This document shows positions 24,034 through 32,929 of a stretch of 64,000 nt of DNA, one piece after another. The stretch's first letter is position 1; each line of letters begins with the position of its first letter. The translations under genes were made by a program, and so were the position numbers. Under the pieces are notes generated by a model, which saw only the letters and a list, made by a program, of their open reading frames with translations, did not search any database and was not told where the DNA came from. The DNA lies in assembly GCA_965249815.1 (NCBI GenBank), contig CBDFMV010000003.1, forward strand, positions 4,154,001 to 4,218,000, read 5' to 3'. The stretch comes from JAJAZB01 sp965249815 (GTDB taxonomy: Bacteria > Bacteroidota > Bacteroidia > Cytophagales > Spirosomataceae).

Positions 24034-25452
24034 ATGATGCCAGCCAGTAACCAAAAACCGCCCTATCTGCTCGAAAATATCCGGATTGACGATTTTGCCG
24101 CCGAAGGAAAATGCCTCTCCCGTCTCGACGGCGAGGTGTTGTTCGTGGAAGGCGTTGCGGCTCCCGGTGATCTGGCCGACGTGCGGGTGTTTCGCCGGAA
24201 GAAGAATTTTAAGGAAGCTCAAATCGTCGCCCTGCGCGAACCGTCACCCCTGCGCGTACAGCCCGCCTGCGAACACTTCGGCACTTGCGGAGGCTGCAAG
24301 TGGCAACACATTGACTACCAGGCCCAAACTGATTTCAAGGCCCGTCAGGTACGCGATGCCCTCGAACGGATAGCCAAGGTCGGATTGCCGCCGATTCGTC
24401 CGATTTTGGCGGCACCCGAAATCTATTTTTATCGCAACAAACTGGAGTATTCGTTCTCGGCCAACCGCTGGCTGACCGATGCCGAAATCCGGAGTGGCGC
24501 GGAATTCAACCGCAACGCGGCGGGTTTTCACGTGCCCAAGCGCTTTGACCGGATTCTGGACATCCGCAAATGCTGGCTTCAACCCGAGCCGTCGAACGCC
24601 ATCCGGCTGGCCGTGAAAGCCTACGCCGAGCAGGAGGGGCTTACTTTTTACGATTCCATCCAGCAAACCGGGTTCATGCGGTCGCTCATTATCCGCACCA
24701 CCAGCACCGGGCAGGTGATGGTGGTGATGCAGGTGGCCCAACCCGACGAGGCGGCCACGGCGGGCGTGATGAATTTTCTGAAAACCCGTTTTCCCGAAAT
24801 CACGTCCCTCCATTCCGTGCTCAACCAGAAAGGCAACGACACCTTCCACGACCTGGAGGTGGTGTGCTGGGCCGGAACGCCGTACATCGAAGAAGAAATG
24901 GAAGGGCTGCTTTTCCGAATCGGTCCGAAGTCGTTTTACCAGACCAATTCGGCGCAGGCCTTCAACCTGTACCGGATTACCCGCGAGTTTGCCCGGCTTC
25001 GGGGGGACGAGCTGGTCTACGATTTGTACACCGGCACGGGCACCATCGCTAACTTCGTAGCGAGGCAGACACGGCGCGTGGTTGGGCTTGAATACGTGGA
25101 GGCGGCCGTGCAGGATGCCCGCGTCAATTCGGGAATCAACGGGATCACCAACACGGAATTTTTCGCGGGCGATATGCGAAAACTGCTGACAGCCGATTTT
25201 TTCGCGCAACACGAACGGCCCGATGTGGTCATCACCGACCCACCGCGGGCGGGCATGGACGCCGAGGTGGTGCAGGCCCTGCTCGATGCCGCGCCGCAGC
25301 GCATCGTTTACGTGAGTTGCAACCCGGCCACTCAGGCCCGCGACCTGGCCCTGCTCGACGAAGCGTACGTGGTGACCGCCGTGCAGCCGGTGGACATGTT
25401 TCCGCACACGCACCACGTCGAAAACGTGGTTTCGCTCGAACGCCGGAACTGA
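24034..25452 (+). CDS. rlmD: 23S rRNA (uracil-1939-C5)-methyltransferase RlmD-like
   Basis: 472-aa SAM-dependent RNA m5U methyltransferase. A TRAM domain (about residues 10-65) is followed by the iron-sulfur cysteines CEHFGTCGGCKWQ (about 78-90), a SAM fold (DLYTGTGTIANFVA), the DPPRAGMD motif and the catalytic cysteine in YVSCNPAT. RlmCD of other bacteria has the same layout, so the exact target uridine (U747 or U1939) is inferred. Two adjacent ATGs (24034, 24037) start it; the TTG three codons upstream lies within the promoter. A bidirectional terminator follows at 25472-25509. Confidence 0.9.
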   Translation: MMPASNQKPPYLLENIRIDDFAAEGKCLSRLDGEVLFVEGVAAPGDLADVRVFRRKKNFKEAQIVALREPSPLRVQPACEHFGTCGGCKWQHIDYQAQTDFKARQVRDALERIAKVGLPPIRPILAAPEIYFYRNKLEYSFSANRWLTDAEIRSGAEFNRNAAGFHVPKRFDRILDIRKCWLQPEPSNAIRLAVKAYAEQEGLTFYDSIQQTGFMRSLIIRTTSTGQVMVVMQVAQPDEAATAGVMNFLKTRFPEITSLHSVLNQKGNDTFHDLEVVCWAGTPYIEEEMEGLLFRIGPKSFYQTNSAQAFNLYRITREFARLRGDELVYDLYTGTGTIANFVARQTRRVVGLEYVEAAVQDARVNSGINGITNTEFFAGDMRKLLTADFFAQHERPDVVITDPPRAGMDAEVVQALLDAAPQRIVYVSCNPATQARDLALLDEAYVVTAVQPVDMFPHTHHVENVVSLERRN

Positions 25453-25471
25453 CTCACGACTGGTCTTAAAA

Positions 25472-25509
25472 CAAAAAAGCGGCTGGATTTTCACCCAGCC
25501 GCTTTTTTG
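25472..25509. terminator. Bidirectional terminator between rlmD and dnaB
   Basis: CAAAAAAGCGGCTGG and its exact complement (25472-25486 / 25495-25509) around an 8-nt loop, with A- and T-runs on both sides, serving two convergent genes. Confidence 0.9.
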
Positions 25510-25522
25510 AAAAAGAAATTAC

Positions 25523-27157
25523 TCAGAACGGCACGTCACCGCCGCCAAAACCCGAACCAAACGACGAGCCGGACGAAGGCGGTTTCGACTGCTGATTGAC
25601 TTTACTACCCAAGGTAATTGAGCCAGGCGTGGACGCGTCCGGGGAAGCCGGATTTTCAAAAGCCGTTGCCCCGGAGATGCCGCCAAACGAGCCGTAGGTT
25701 TCGCCACCCGCCGAGCCGAACGAATCGGCCCCCAAATCGGAGAATTTTGTGAATTTGCCGATGAACCGCAATTGTACCGTGTCGAGCGAACCACTCCGGT
25801 TTTTAGCAATGATCACTTCGCCGATGCCCTGCACGGGATTACCCGCTTCGTCCTGCGTAATGTTGTAATATTCAGGACGGTAGAGAAACATGACCATGTC
25901 GGCATCCTGCTCGATGGAGCCGGATTCGCGGAGGTCGGAGAGTTGTGGTTTTTTGTCGCCGCCCCGCGTTTCCACGGCCCGGCTCAACTGCGACAGGGCG
26001 ATGACGGGCACGTTCAATTCCTTCGCCAGGTTTTTCAAGGCCCGCGAGATCGACGCAATTTCCTGCTCACGGTTGCCGCCGCCCTTCGTCGTGTCGCCGG
26101 TCATTAGTTGCAGGTAGTCGATCACCACGAGCTGAACGTCGTGCTGCTGCTTGAGACGGCGGCACTTGGCACGCAATTCAAGGATGGAGAGGGCGGGGGT
26201 GTCGTCGATAAAAATCGGGGCGTTGGTCAGGCGGTTGATGCGGTGGTGCAACTGCGCCCATTCGTGGGTGCTTAGGCTCCCTTTCTTGATTTTCTCGCTT
26301 TCGAGTTCGGCTTCCGCCGAAATTAGGCGGTTTACCAACTGCACCGACGACATTTCCAAGGAAAAAATCGCCACGCCGTGCCCAAACTCAACGGCGGCAT
26401 TCCGGCAAGCCGACAGAATAAACGCCGTTTTTCCCATCCCCGGCCTTGCTGCAATAATGACCAGCTCGGATTTCTGCCAGCCCGACGTGAGCCGGTCGAG
26501 GGCGCTGAATCCCGACGGCACGCCCGTCAGGCCGTCTTTCAGGTGTTTTTTGGCTTCCAGTTCTTCCAGCGCCTGCCGCATGATACTGCCCATGTCGGCA
26601 GTTTTCTTGCGAATGTTTTTCTCGGAAATCGTAAACAAGCCCTGCTCCAGGCGGTCGAGCAACTGAAACACGTCGGTGGCGTCCTCAAAAGCGCGCTGTT
26701 GGCACTCAGTGGCGATGGAGATGATTTCGCGTTTGATGGCGTTTTCGGTCACCACGCGGGCGTGGGCCTCGATGTTGGCCGCCGAATTGACCTTGTCCGT
26801 CAGCCCGGCCAGGTAAATGGCCCCGCCCACCGTTTCGAGTTCGCCCGTCCGGCGCAGTTCGTTCTGGACCGTGAGCAAATCCACGGGTTCGGACTGGTCG
26901 AACAGCGTGCGAATGGCGGCAAAAATGCGCTGGTGGGCCTCCCGGTAAAAGCTTTCCGGGTGGAGCATGTCGATGACGGCACTCAGGGCGTCGCGCTCGA
27001 TCATCAGCGCGCCCAGCACGGCTTCCTCCATTTCAATCGCCTGCGGAGGAACCTTGCCCAGCCCCGTATCGAGCCATAAATTGCCGCCACCGCTACGGCC
27101 ACCCGGCAGCACAGGACGTTTTCGCAGGGTGGGGAGGGCGCGCCGGTTGTCTTCCAT
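25523..27157 (-). CDS. dnaB: Replicative DNA helicase DnaB
   Basis: 544-aa hexameric helicase of the replication fork. N-terminal domain with PPQAIEMEEAVLGALM, Walker A as ARPGMGKTAF, Walker B near LVVIDYLQLM, and the arginine-finger stretch ELNVPVIALSQLSRAVE...LSDLRESGSIEQDAD. The C-terminal 60 residues are Gly/Ser-rich and end in GSGFGGGDVPF, an SSB-like tip. The start at 27157 (MEDNRRALP) is chosen because the open frame beyond it has no similarity and sits in the gap before phoH. Confidence 0.97.
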   Translation of the reverse strand: MEDNRRALPTLRKRPVLPGGRSGGGNLWLDTGLGKVPPQAIEMEEAVLGALMIERDALSAVIDMLHPESFYREAHQRIFAAIRTLFDQSEPVDLLTVQNELRRTGELETVGGAIYLAGLTDKVNSAANIEAHARVVTENAIKREIISIATECQQRAFEDATDVFQLLDRLEQGLFTISEKNIRKKTADMGSIMRQALEELEAKKHLKDGLTGVPSGFSALDRLTSGWQKSELVIIAARPGMGKTAFILSACRNAAVEFGHGVAIFSLEMSSVQLVNRLISAEAELESEKIKKGSLSTHEWAQLHHRINRLTNAPIFIDDTPALSILELRAKCRRLKQQHDVQLVVIDYLQLMTGDTTKGGGNREQEIASISRALKNLAKELNVPVIALSQLSRAVETRGGDKKPQLSDLRESGSIEQDADMVMFLYRPEYYNITQDEAGNPVQGIGEVIIAKNRSGSLDTVQLRFIGKFTKFSDLGADSFGSAGGETYGSFGGISGATAFENPASPDASTPGSITLGSKVNQQSKPPSSGSSFGSGFGGGDVPF

Positions 27158-27381
27158 ACCCTGCAAGTTTAGCGAAAAATAGGAACGAACAAAACGATTT
27201 ACCTGCTGATTTTTTGTTCCGAAAAAGCCCGGTTCCGGTAAGTGGTTGAGTGGCAGGAATCGCAGCGCGACCTGCATCGCCACTCGGTAATTTTTTCCGA
27301 AAAATTCGCCCGTCGCGCCGAAAACTTCCTTACTTTGGCTACGGTATTCTTTCACACGCACCCCTTAAACCTCCTATTGAT

Positions 27382-28359
27382 TTGATCGAAAAGGTTATCA
27401 CGCTCGACGACGTCTCCCTCGTGGATTTTCTCGGCGTGGAGAACTCGAACATCCGGGAACTGGCGGCGGCCTTCCCGATGAGTAAAATTATTTCGCGGGG
27501 CAACGAAATCACCATTCGCGGCACCACGGGCGAAATCACCCGCATCACCGACCTCCTCGAATCGCTGCTCCAGCATTACCAGCGGTACGGAAAAATCACC
27601 CCCGACCAGGTAAAAACCGTGCTTAACCGCCCGCCCGACGGGGAAATTCCGGCTGGCGTGGCTCCTGCCGATGACGACGACGTGTTCCTGTACGGCACCA
27701 AGGGCACGGTCATTAAAATCAAAACTGCCAACCAGCGGGCCATGGTGGATTCGTCGCTGCAAAACGACATCGTGTTTGCCGTCGGCCCGGCCGGAACGGG
27801 TAAAACGTACACCGCCGTGGCGATTGCGGTCAAAGCGTTGAAAAACAAGGAGGTACGCAAAATTATTATCACGCGTCCGGCTGTGGAAGCCGGGGAAAAC
27901 CTTGGGTTTCTGCCCGGTGATTTGAAAGAAAAAATTGACCCGTACCTGCGGCCCATCTACGACGCGCTCGACGACATGATTCCGGCCGAAAAACTGAAGC
28001 TTTACATCGAAAACCGGACTATCGAAATCGCGCCGCTCGCCTACATGCGGGGTCGGACGCTCAACCACGCGTTCATTCTGCTCGACGAGGCGCAAAACAC
28101 GACCTCGATGCAGATCAAGATGTTTCTGACCCGGATGGGTCCCAATTCGAAAACCATCATTACAGGCGATAAAACGCAGATTGATTTGCCAAAAAATCAG
28201 CGTTCTGGCCTGGGTGACGCGCTGGCCATTCTGAAAGACGTGAAAGGAATCGGTTTCGTGGAGCTCGACGGGCGCGACGTGGTGCGGCACCGGCTCGTGC
28301 GCGACATCATCAACGCCTATGAACGCTCCGAAAAAGCGGAACCGGCCCACGCGCACTGA
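27382..28359 (+). CDS. PhoH-family ATPase (PhoH/YbeZ)
   Basis: 325-aa cytosolic ATPase, in other bacteria tied to YbeY and ribosome/RNA maturation. P-loop GPAGTGKTYTA, RPAVEAGENLGFLPGDLKEKIDPYLRP, Walker B ILLDEAQN and TGDKTQIDLP are all present, after an N-terminal KH-like segment (SKIISRGNEITIRG). The alignment calls for a start at LIEKVITLDD, so the TTG at 27382 is chosen; a promoter-like TTACTTTG lies 44 bases upstream. Its last 41 bases overlap the start of the metalloprotease gene. Confidence 0.85.
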   Translation: MIEKVITLDDVSLVDFLGVENSNIRELAAAFPMSKIISRGNEITIRGTTGEITRITDLLESLLQHYQRYGKITPDQVKTVLNRPPDGEIPAGVAPADDDDVFLYGTKGTVIKIKTANQRAMVDSSLQNDIVFAVGPAGTGKTYTAVAIAVKALKNKEVRKIIITRPAVEAGENLGFLPGDLKEKIDPYLRPIYDALDDMIPAEKLKLYIENRTIEIAPLAYMRGRTLNHAFILLDEAQNTTSMQIKMFLTRMGPNSKTIITGDKTQIDLPKNQRSGLGDALAILKDVKGIGFVELDGRDVVRHRLVRDIINAYERSEKAEPAHAH

Positions 28360-29683
28360 CCTGTTCCACCGGTGTGCTTTCTGGCTGGGACTGGGCTTGT
28401 GGCTGAGCATTGCGACGCTGTTTCGGGCTGAGGCCCAGGAACGGTGCGCCACGGCGCGCGTCGATTCGCTGCTCAACCTGCGGTTGCCGGGCTGGAGTCA
28501 GGGCCGACGACAACTCGAAGTACTCGTTCAGGAACGACTTCAGCAACGCGCGGGGGAATTGCGGCTCGCCGGGGCAAGCGAAACCGTGATTCGGATTCCG
28601 GTGGTCGTTCACGTCGTCCACCACAACGCCACGGGTACCATCGGCGGGCCGGACAATGGCAACATCTCCGACGCGCAAATTGCCTCCCAACTCCGGGTGC
28701 TCAACGAAGACTACCGCCGGGCGGCGGGTACCAACGGCTTCAACACCAACCCGGTTGGAGCCGACATGGAAATCGAATTTTTCCTTGCCACCCGTGATCC
28801 TTCGGGAAACCCCGCGACGGGAATCACCCGGCATTATTCCGACCGGACCGACTTCGACGCCCTGAGTTCCACCGATGCCGACGCGCTGGCGGCCATTTCC
28901 TCCTGGCCCACCGACAAATACCTGAACATCTGGGTAACGACCCTGGGCGTGGGAGGCTACCTCGGCATTGCGCAGTACCCGTCAGCGTCGGGGGTAGCGG
29001 GACTGGATGCGTCGGAAGAAAACCGCTCGGCCACCGATGGGGTGATTATCGACCATCGGGCGTTTGGCAGCAACACGGGCACGGCCACGTCGGGCATTTA
29101 CAAAGACGGGCGCACGGCAACCCACGAAATTGGGCATTGGCTCGGCCTCATTCACACCTGGGGCGACGCCGTCTGCGGCGATGATTACTGCACCGACACG
29201 CCCCCCGCCGAAAAAGCCAACCGCACGCGGGGCTGCACCACCATGTTTTCCACCTGCAACGGCACCCAGACGCGAAACATGATTGAGAATTACCTTGATT
29301 ACTCGCCGGATTTGTGCATGAATACGTTTACCAACGACCAGAAACGGCGGGTGCGGGCGGTGTTGCAGGCCAGTCCCCGGCGGCGGCGGTTGGTAAACGA
29401 CCTGACGGCGCTGCCCGAAACCGACGCGCTGACCGTCAACGTGTTCCCAAATCCGGTGACGGCGGGCGGCAGCATTGAACTGACGGCCCAGTTTCGCGGC
29501 AAACGAGAATTAAGCCTGTCACTGATCAATTTGTCGGGACGTGTACTAAATGTACAACGCTACACCGACCAACCCGGCAACCAATTCATTGTTGGGCGGC
29601 AGGGCTTACCGGCGGGCGTGTATTTGCTGCGGGTGGAAGCCGATGGCGAGATGGCCGTAAAACGGGTATTTTTGGCCGATTAA
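28319..29683 (+). CDS. Secreted M43 (pappalysin-type) metalloprotease with T9SS type A tail
   Basis: 454-aa secreted zinc protease. Signal region about residues 1-40 ending in AEAQ. The catalytic zinc motif is HEIGHWLGLIHTW (HExxHxxGxxH), with the met-turn near YSPDLCMNTFT and disulfide-type cysteines in between, all typical of M43 cytophagalysin/ulilysin. The C-terminal about 80 residues (VNVFPNPV...LINLSGRVL...LPAGVYLLRVEADG) are a type A T9SS sorting domain. The start overlaps the end of phoH by 41 bases in another frame, so the pair may be cotranscribed although unrelated in function. Confidence 0.9.
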   Translation: MNAPKKRNRPTRTDLFHRCAFWLGLGLWLSIATLFRAEAQERCATARVDSLLNLRLPGWSQGRRQLEVLVQERLQQRAGELRLAGASETVIRIPVVVHVVHHNATGTIGGPDNGNISDAQIASQLRVLNEDYRRAAGTNGFNTNPVGADMEIEFFLATRDPSGNPATGITRHYSDRTDFDALSSTDADALAAISSWPTDKYLNIWVTTLGVGGYLGIAQYPSASGVAGLDASEENRSATDGVIIDHRAFGSNTGTATSGIYKDGRTATHEIGHWLGLIHTWGDAVCGDDYCTDTPPAEKANRTRGCTTMFSTCNGTQTRNMIENYLDYSPDLCMNTFTNDQKRRVRAVLQASPRRRRLVNDLTALPETDALTVNVFPNPVTAGGSIELTAQFRGKRELSLSLINLSGRVLNVQRYTDQPGNQFIVGRQGLPAGVYLLRVEADGEMAVKRVFLAD

Positions 29684-29698
29684 CTGACTGCGTATCCC

Positions 29699-30133
29699 AT
29701 GATTACCGTTGAGCACGTCACTTCGGGGTCGGCGTTGGAGCAGGTTTTTGCCATCCGAAAAACCGTTTTTGTCGAAGAACAGCGCGTTCCGGAAGACGAG
29801 GAATACGACGAATTCGAAACGACCAGCCGCCATTTCCTCGCCCTGGCCGACGGTCAGCCCTGCGGTACGGCCCGCTGGCGATTGACGGAAAACGGCGTGA
29901 AAATGGAGCGGTTCGCCGTATTGCCCGATTTTCGCAGCCAGGGCGTCGGCTCCGCGCTCGTGCGGACCGTGTTGGCCGACGTCGCCGCACAGCCCGAGGT
30001 CGAGGGGAAATTGCGATACCTCCACGCGCAGGTTTCCGCCATGCCGCTTTACCTGAAATTTGGTTTCCAGGCAGTCGGCGAGTTGTTTTACGAATGTGAC
30101 ATTGCCCACTACAAAATGACCTTGCCGCCATGA
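29699..30133 (+). CDS. GNAT-family acetyltransferase
   Basis: 144-aa acetyltransferase. AIRKTVFVEEQRVPEDEEYDEF at the N-terminus and MERFAVLPDFRSQGVGSALV with the acetyl-CoA loop (QGVGSA) place it in the GNAT subgroup close to ElaA/YjcF. Substrate unknown. Its stop overlaps the comEC ATG (ATGA at 30130), so the two are translationally coupled. Confidence 0.85.
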   Translation: MITVEHVTSGSALEQVFAIRKTVFVEEQRVPEDEEYDEFETTSRHFLALADGQPCGTARWRLTENGVKMERFAVLPDFRSQGVGSALVRTVLADVAAQPEVEGKLRYLHAQVSAMPLYLKFGFQAVGELFYECDIAHYKMTLPP

Positions 30134-32214
30134 AATCCTGGGCGCGATTCCCGTTTGTGCGCTACACAGCGGCCCTGGCCGTGGGCATCGGCGGGTACGT
30201 GCTTACCGAACAAACGCCCCGGGTGCTCTGGGGAATTGCATTGGCTTCGGGCCTGTTGACTGGATTTTTCGCGCTCGTTTCGCCGAAACACCAACGCCGA
30301 AATGCCCCCCTGCTCAGGGGTATTCCGGCGTTGGTGTTTTTGAGTACGGTGGGTTGGGTGCTTGCGGCTTCCCGTTCGGAACATAGCGCTGCAACTCACC
30401 TGGGAAAGGTTTCGGGAATTCAGGCGTACGAGGCTACGCTGGTTGCGCTGCCAGAGATCAAGCCGTCTTTTTACCGAACCGTTGCCCGCGTAAGCCGGGT
30501 GCGCACGCCGAAAGGGTGGGAACCCGCCACGGGACGCGTGCAAGTGCTCATTTCACGAAATGCCCCGCCACCCCGGTACGGCGACGTGCTGTTGGTGGCC
30601 GCAACGCCGCTTCCCGTGGAGCCACCCCGCAATCCCGCCGAATTCGACTACCGGCGGTACCTCCGGTTCCAGAACATTTTTCACCGAAATTACCTGGAAC
30701 CGGGCAATTTTGTCCGATTGGGCAACCGCCCACCGAATGCGTTGGTGGCGCTAGCCTGCCGGTTGAACCGCGTTGCCGACAGCGTACTAACCGCCCAACT
30801 TGGCGACCGGCGCGAGGCAGGCGTGGCGAAAGCGATGCTCCTCGGTGTCCGCGACGACCTCGACCCGGACGTGTTGCAGGCTTACTCGGCTTCGGGGGCG
30901 ATTCACGTGCTGTCGGTATCGGGGCTGCACGTCGCGGTGCTGTTTGCGGTGCTGGGCGCGTGCCTGCAGGTGTTGAAAAAACGCGGACGGGGCGGGAAAT
31001 GGCTCTACGCGAGTCTGATGCTGACCTTGCTCTGGAGTTACGCCCTGTTGACTGGTCTCTCCCCGGCGGTGCTCCGTTCGGCGGCGATGATTTCGTTTTT
31101 CGTAGTGCGTGAAGCCGTTCAGCGTCAGCCCAGTACCTACAATACCTTGTTCGCATCGGCGTTCGCACTGTTGCTCTATGATCCGTTTCTGCTGGTTTCA
31201 GCGGGTTTTCAGCTTTCGTTTGTCGCCGTGCTGGGCATCGTGTACCTCGAGCCACGCATCGAACGGTGGTGGACAATTGAAAACGGCGCGGGTCGCTGGC
31301 TCTGGCGCATTACCGCGACGGCGCTGGCGGCGCAACTGGCGACGTTCCCCCTGGCGGTGTATTATTTCCACCAATTTCCTGTGTATTTCCTGGTGGCTAA
31401 CCCGGCGGTCATTGGGATTTCTACCTTCACACAACCGCTGGGAATCGCGCTGTTGCTGTTCCACTGGTTTCCCCTGCTGAGCGAGGTGTTGGCGTTTTTT
31501 ACCCGGCAAGCGTTCTGGCTGCTCAACGAATCGGCCATTCAAACCGAGCGCCTGCCCCATGCCGTCTGGCGGTACCTTCATCTGTCTGCGTGGGAGTTGA
31601 TCGGTGTCTACGGACTGCTGGTGAGTGGGCTTGCGCTTTTTTACACCCGGCAGAAACGGTACGCCTGGGCAACTGCGGCGGTGGCCGTCGTGTTCAGCAC
31701 CGCGAGTGTAGCGAAAAAGGCCAGTCAGCACCGGCAACGCATGCTCGTGGTGCATCACGTGCGCAAACACACCGCCCTGAGTTTGGTGGATGGCAACACG
31801 CTCCTGGTGCTGGCTGATTCGGGAGCGGTGGGCAAACCGCGCGAACTCGATTTTAGCTGCGCCAATTTCTGGGCCGAACGCGGCATCCGTCGTGTCGAGT
31901 TGCGGTCGCTTGAAAAGCTGCAACCCGATGGCGTGGTGCGCATTGAACCGGCGCAGGGTAGTACCTGGGTGCTTGCCTGGCATGGTCACCGGGTAATGGG
32001 CCTGGCCGCACCGACGCCGGGGCTGAAAACGGAAATTCCGGTTGATTTTTGCCTTGTCCAGGGCGAAGCGGCCCGCACGCCGATTCGCGCTCACACCCTC
32101 GACGCGTTCGTGTTGGATGGTTCCTGCAAAACGGGACAAATAAAAAAATGGCGGCAGGCAGGCCAGCCGGTGTACGCCACGGCGGAGCGGGGAGCCTTGG
32201 TGATTAGGTTCTGA
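30130..32214 (+). CDS. comEC: ComEC/Rec2-family DNA-uptake channel protein
   Basis: 694-aa inner-membrane protein of natural transformation. N-terminal membrane segments and a DUF4131-like soluble part (about 100-200), then the competence domain with its conserved SVSGLHVAVLF and TGLSPAVLRSAAMISFFV and a series of about eight membrane helices to about residue 515. The C-terminal 170 residues occupy the place of the beta-lactamase-like nuclease domain, but no HxHxDH metal motif is seen, so that domain is absent or degenerate, as in many Bacteroidota. Other competence genes are not in the window. Confidence 0.88.
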   Translation: MKSWARFPFVRYTAALAVGIGGYVLTEQTPRVLWGIALASGLLTGFFALVSPKHQRRNAPLLRGIPALVFLSTVGWVLAASRSEHSAATHLGKVSGIQAYEATLVALPEIKPSFYRTVARVSRVRTPKGWEPATGRVQVLISRNAPPPRYGDVLLVAATPLPVEPPRNPAEFDYRRYLRFQNIFHRNYLEPGNFVRLGNRPPNALVALACRLNRVADSVLTAQLGDRREAGVAKAMLLGVRDDLDPDVLQAYSASGAIHVLSVSGLHVAVLFAVLGACLQVLKKRGRGGKWLYASLMLTLLWSYALLTGLSPAVLRSAAMISFFVVREAVQRQPSTYNTLFASAFALLLYDPFLLVSAGFQLSFVAVLGIVYLEPRIERWWTIENGAGRWLWRITATALAAQLATFPLAVYYFHQFPVYFLVANPAVIGISTFTQPLGIALLLFHWFPLLSEVLAFFTRQAFWLLNESAIQTERLPHAVWRYLHLSAWELIGVYGLLVSGLALFYTRQKRYAWATAAVAVVFSTASVAKKASQHRQRMLVVHHVRKHTALSLVDGNTLLVLADSGAVGKPRELDFSCANFWAERGIRRVELRSLEKLQPDGVVRIEPAQGSTWVLAWHGHRVMGLAAPTPGLKTEIPVDFCLVQGEAARTPIRAHTLDAFVLDGSCKTGQIKKWRQAGQPVYATAERGALVIRF

Positions 32215-32282
32215 ATTTTGTACTTTTTTGGAAACAACTCGTCCGAATAAACCGTTAAACTATTCAACGTGCGTTATTTCTT

Positions 32283-32918
32283 ATGGACAAAGCCGAAATC
32301 CTTCGCAGGGCTTACATGGAGTACCTGCTCACCAACGGACACCGCCCGGCGTCCGTCTTTTTGTTTGCCAAAAAATTAAAATTGAGCGAAGCCGAGTTCT
32401 ACGAAAATTACAATTCGTTCGATCAACTGGAGGGCGACGTCTGGCTCCAGTTTTTTGAACAGGCCCGTCGGCAGGTTGAAGCGGAGCCGGTGTACGCCCA
32501 ATATTCGGTACGGGAAAAGTTGCTGGCGTTTTATTACACCTGGATTGAAATGCTCAAAGCCAACCGGAGTTTCGTGCTCCTGACGGTGGGCGAGGGTCGC
32601 CGCCGAACCGGGCGACAATTTCTGCCGAAATTGGTCGGATTTCGCAAAGGATTTACCAACTACATCACCGATTTGCTGCTCGAAGGCCGCGAAAGCCGCG
32701 AGGTCAAGCAGCGCCCTTTCGTGACGGATCGGTACCCCGACATTTTTTACGGCCAGGCCCTGTTCCTGCTCGATTTCTGGGTGCGCGACACGAGCAAAGG
32801 CTTCGAGAAAACCGACACGGCGATTGAAAAAACAGTAAACACGTCGTTCGACCTCATCGGTGCCTCCGCCCTCGATTCGGTCTTCGACCTGGCCAAATTC
32901 ATGTACCAAAACCGCTGA
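32283..32918 (+). CDS. TetR-like regulator
   Basis: 211-aa protein with an N-terminal helix-turn-helix of TetR type (ILRRAYMEYLLTNGHRPASVFLFAKKLKLSEAEFYENY, residues 5-43), in which the recognition helix reads SEAEFYENYNSF. The C-terminal domain is all helical and hydrophobic. It lies 11 bases before the ABC1 kinase gene on the same strand and probably forms an operon with it; a similar pairing is common in Bacteroidota. A stretched element TACTTTTTTG occurs about 55 bases upstream of the ATG but is not an exact promoter match. Confidence 0.75.
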   Translation: MDKAEILRRAYMEYLLTNGHRPASVFLFAKKLKLSEAEFYENYNSFDQLEGDVWLQFFEQARRQVEAEPVYAQYSVREKLLAFYYTWIEMLKANRSFVLLTVGEGRRRTGRQFLPKLVGFRKGFTNYITDLLLEGRESREVKQRPFVTDRYPDIFYGQALFLLDFWVRDTSKGFEKTDTAIEKTVNTSFDLIGASALDSVFDLAKFMYQNR

Positions 32919-32929
32919 ACAGCGACCGA

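Noticed and set aside
27158..27361. N-terminal extension of DnaB by 68 codons
   Set aside because: The region precedes the conserved N-terminal domain, has no similarity to DnaB, and includes the spacer before phoH.
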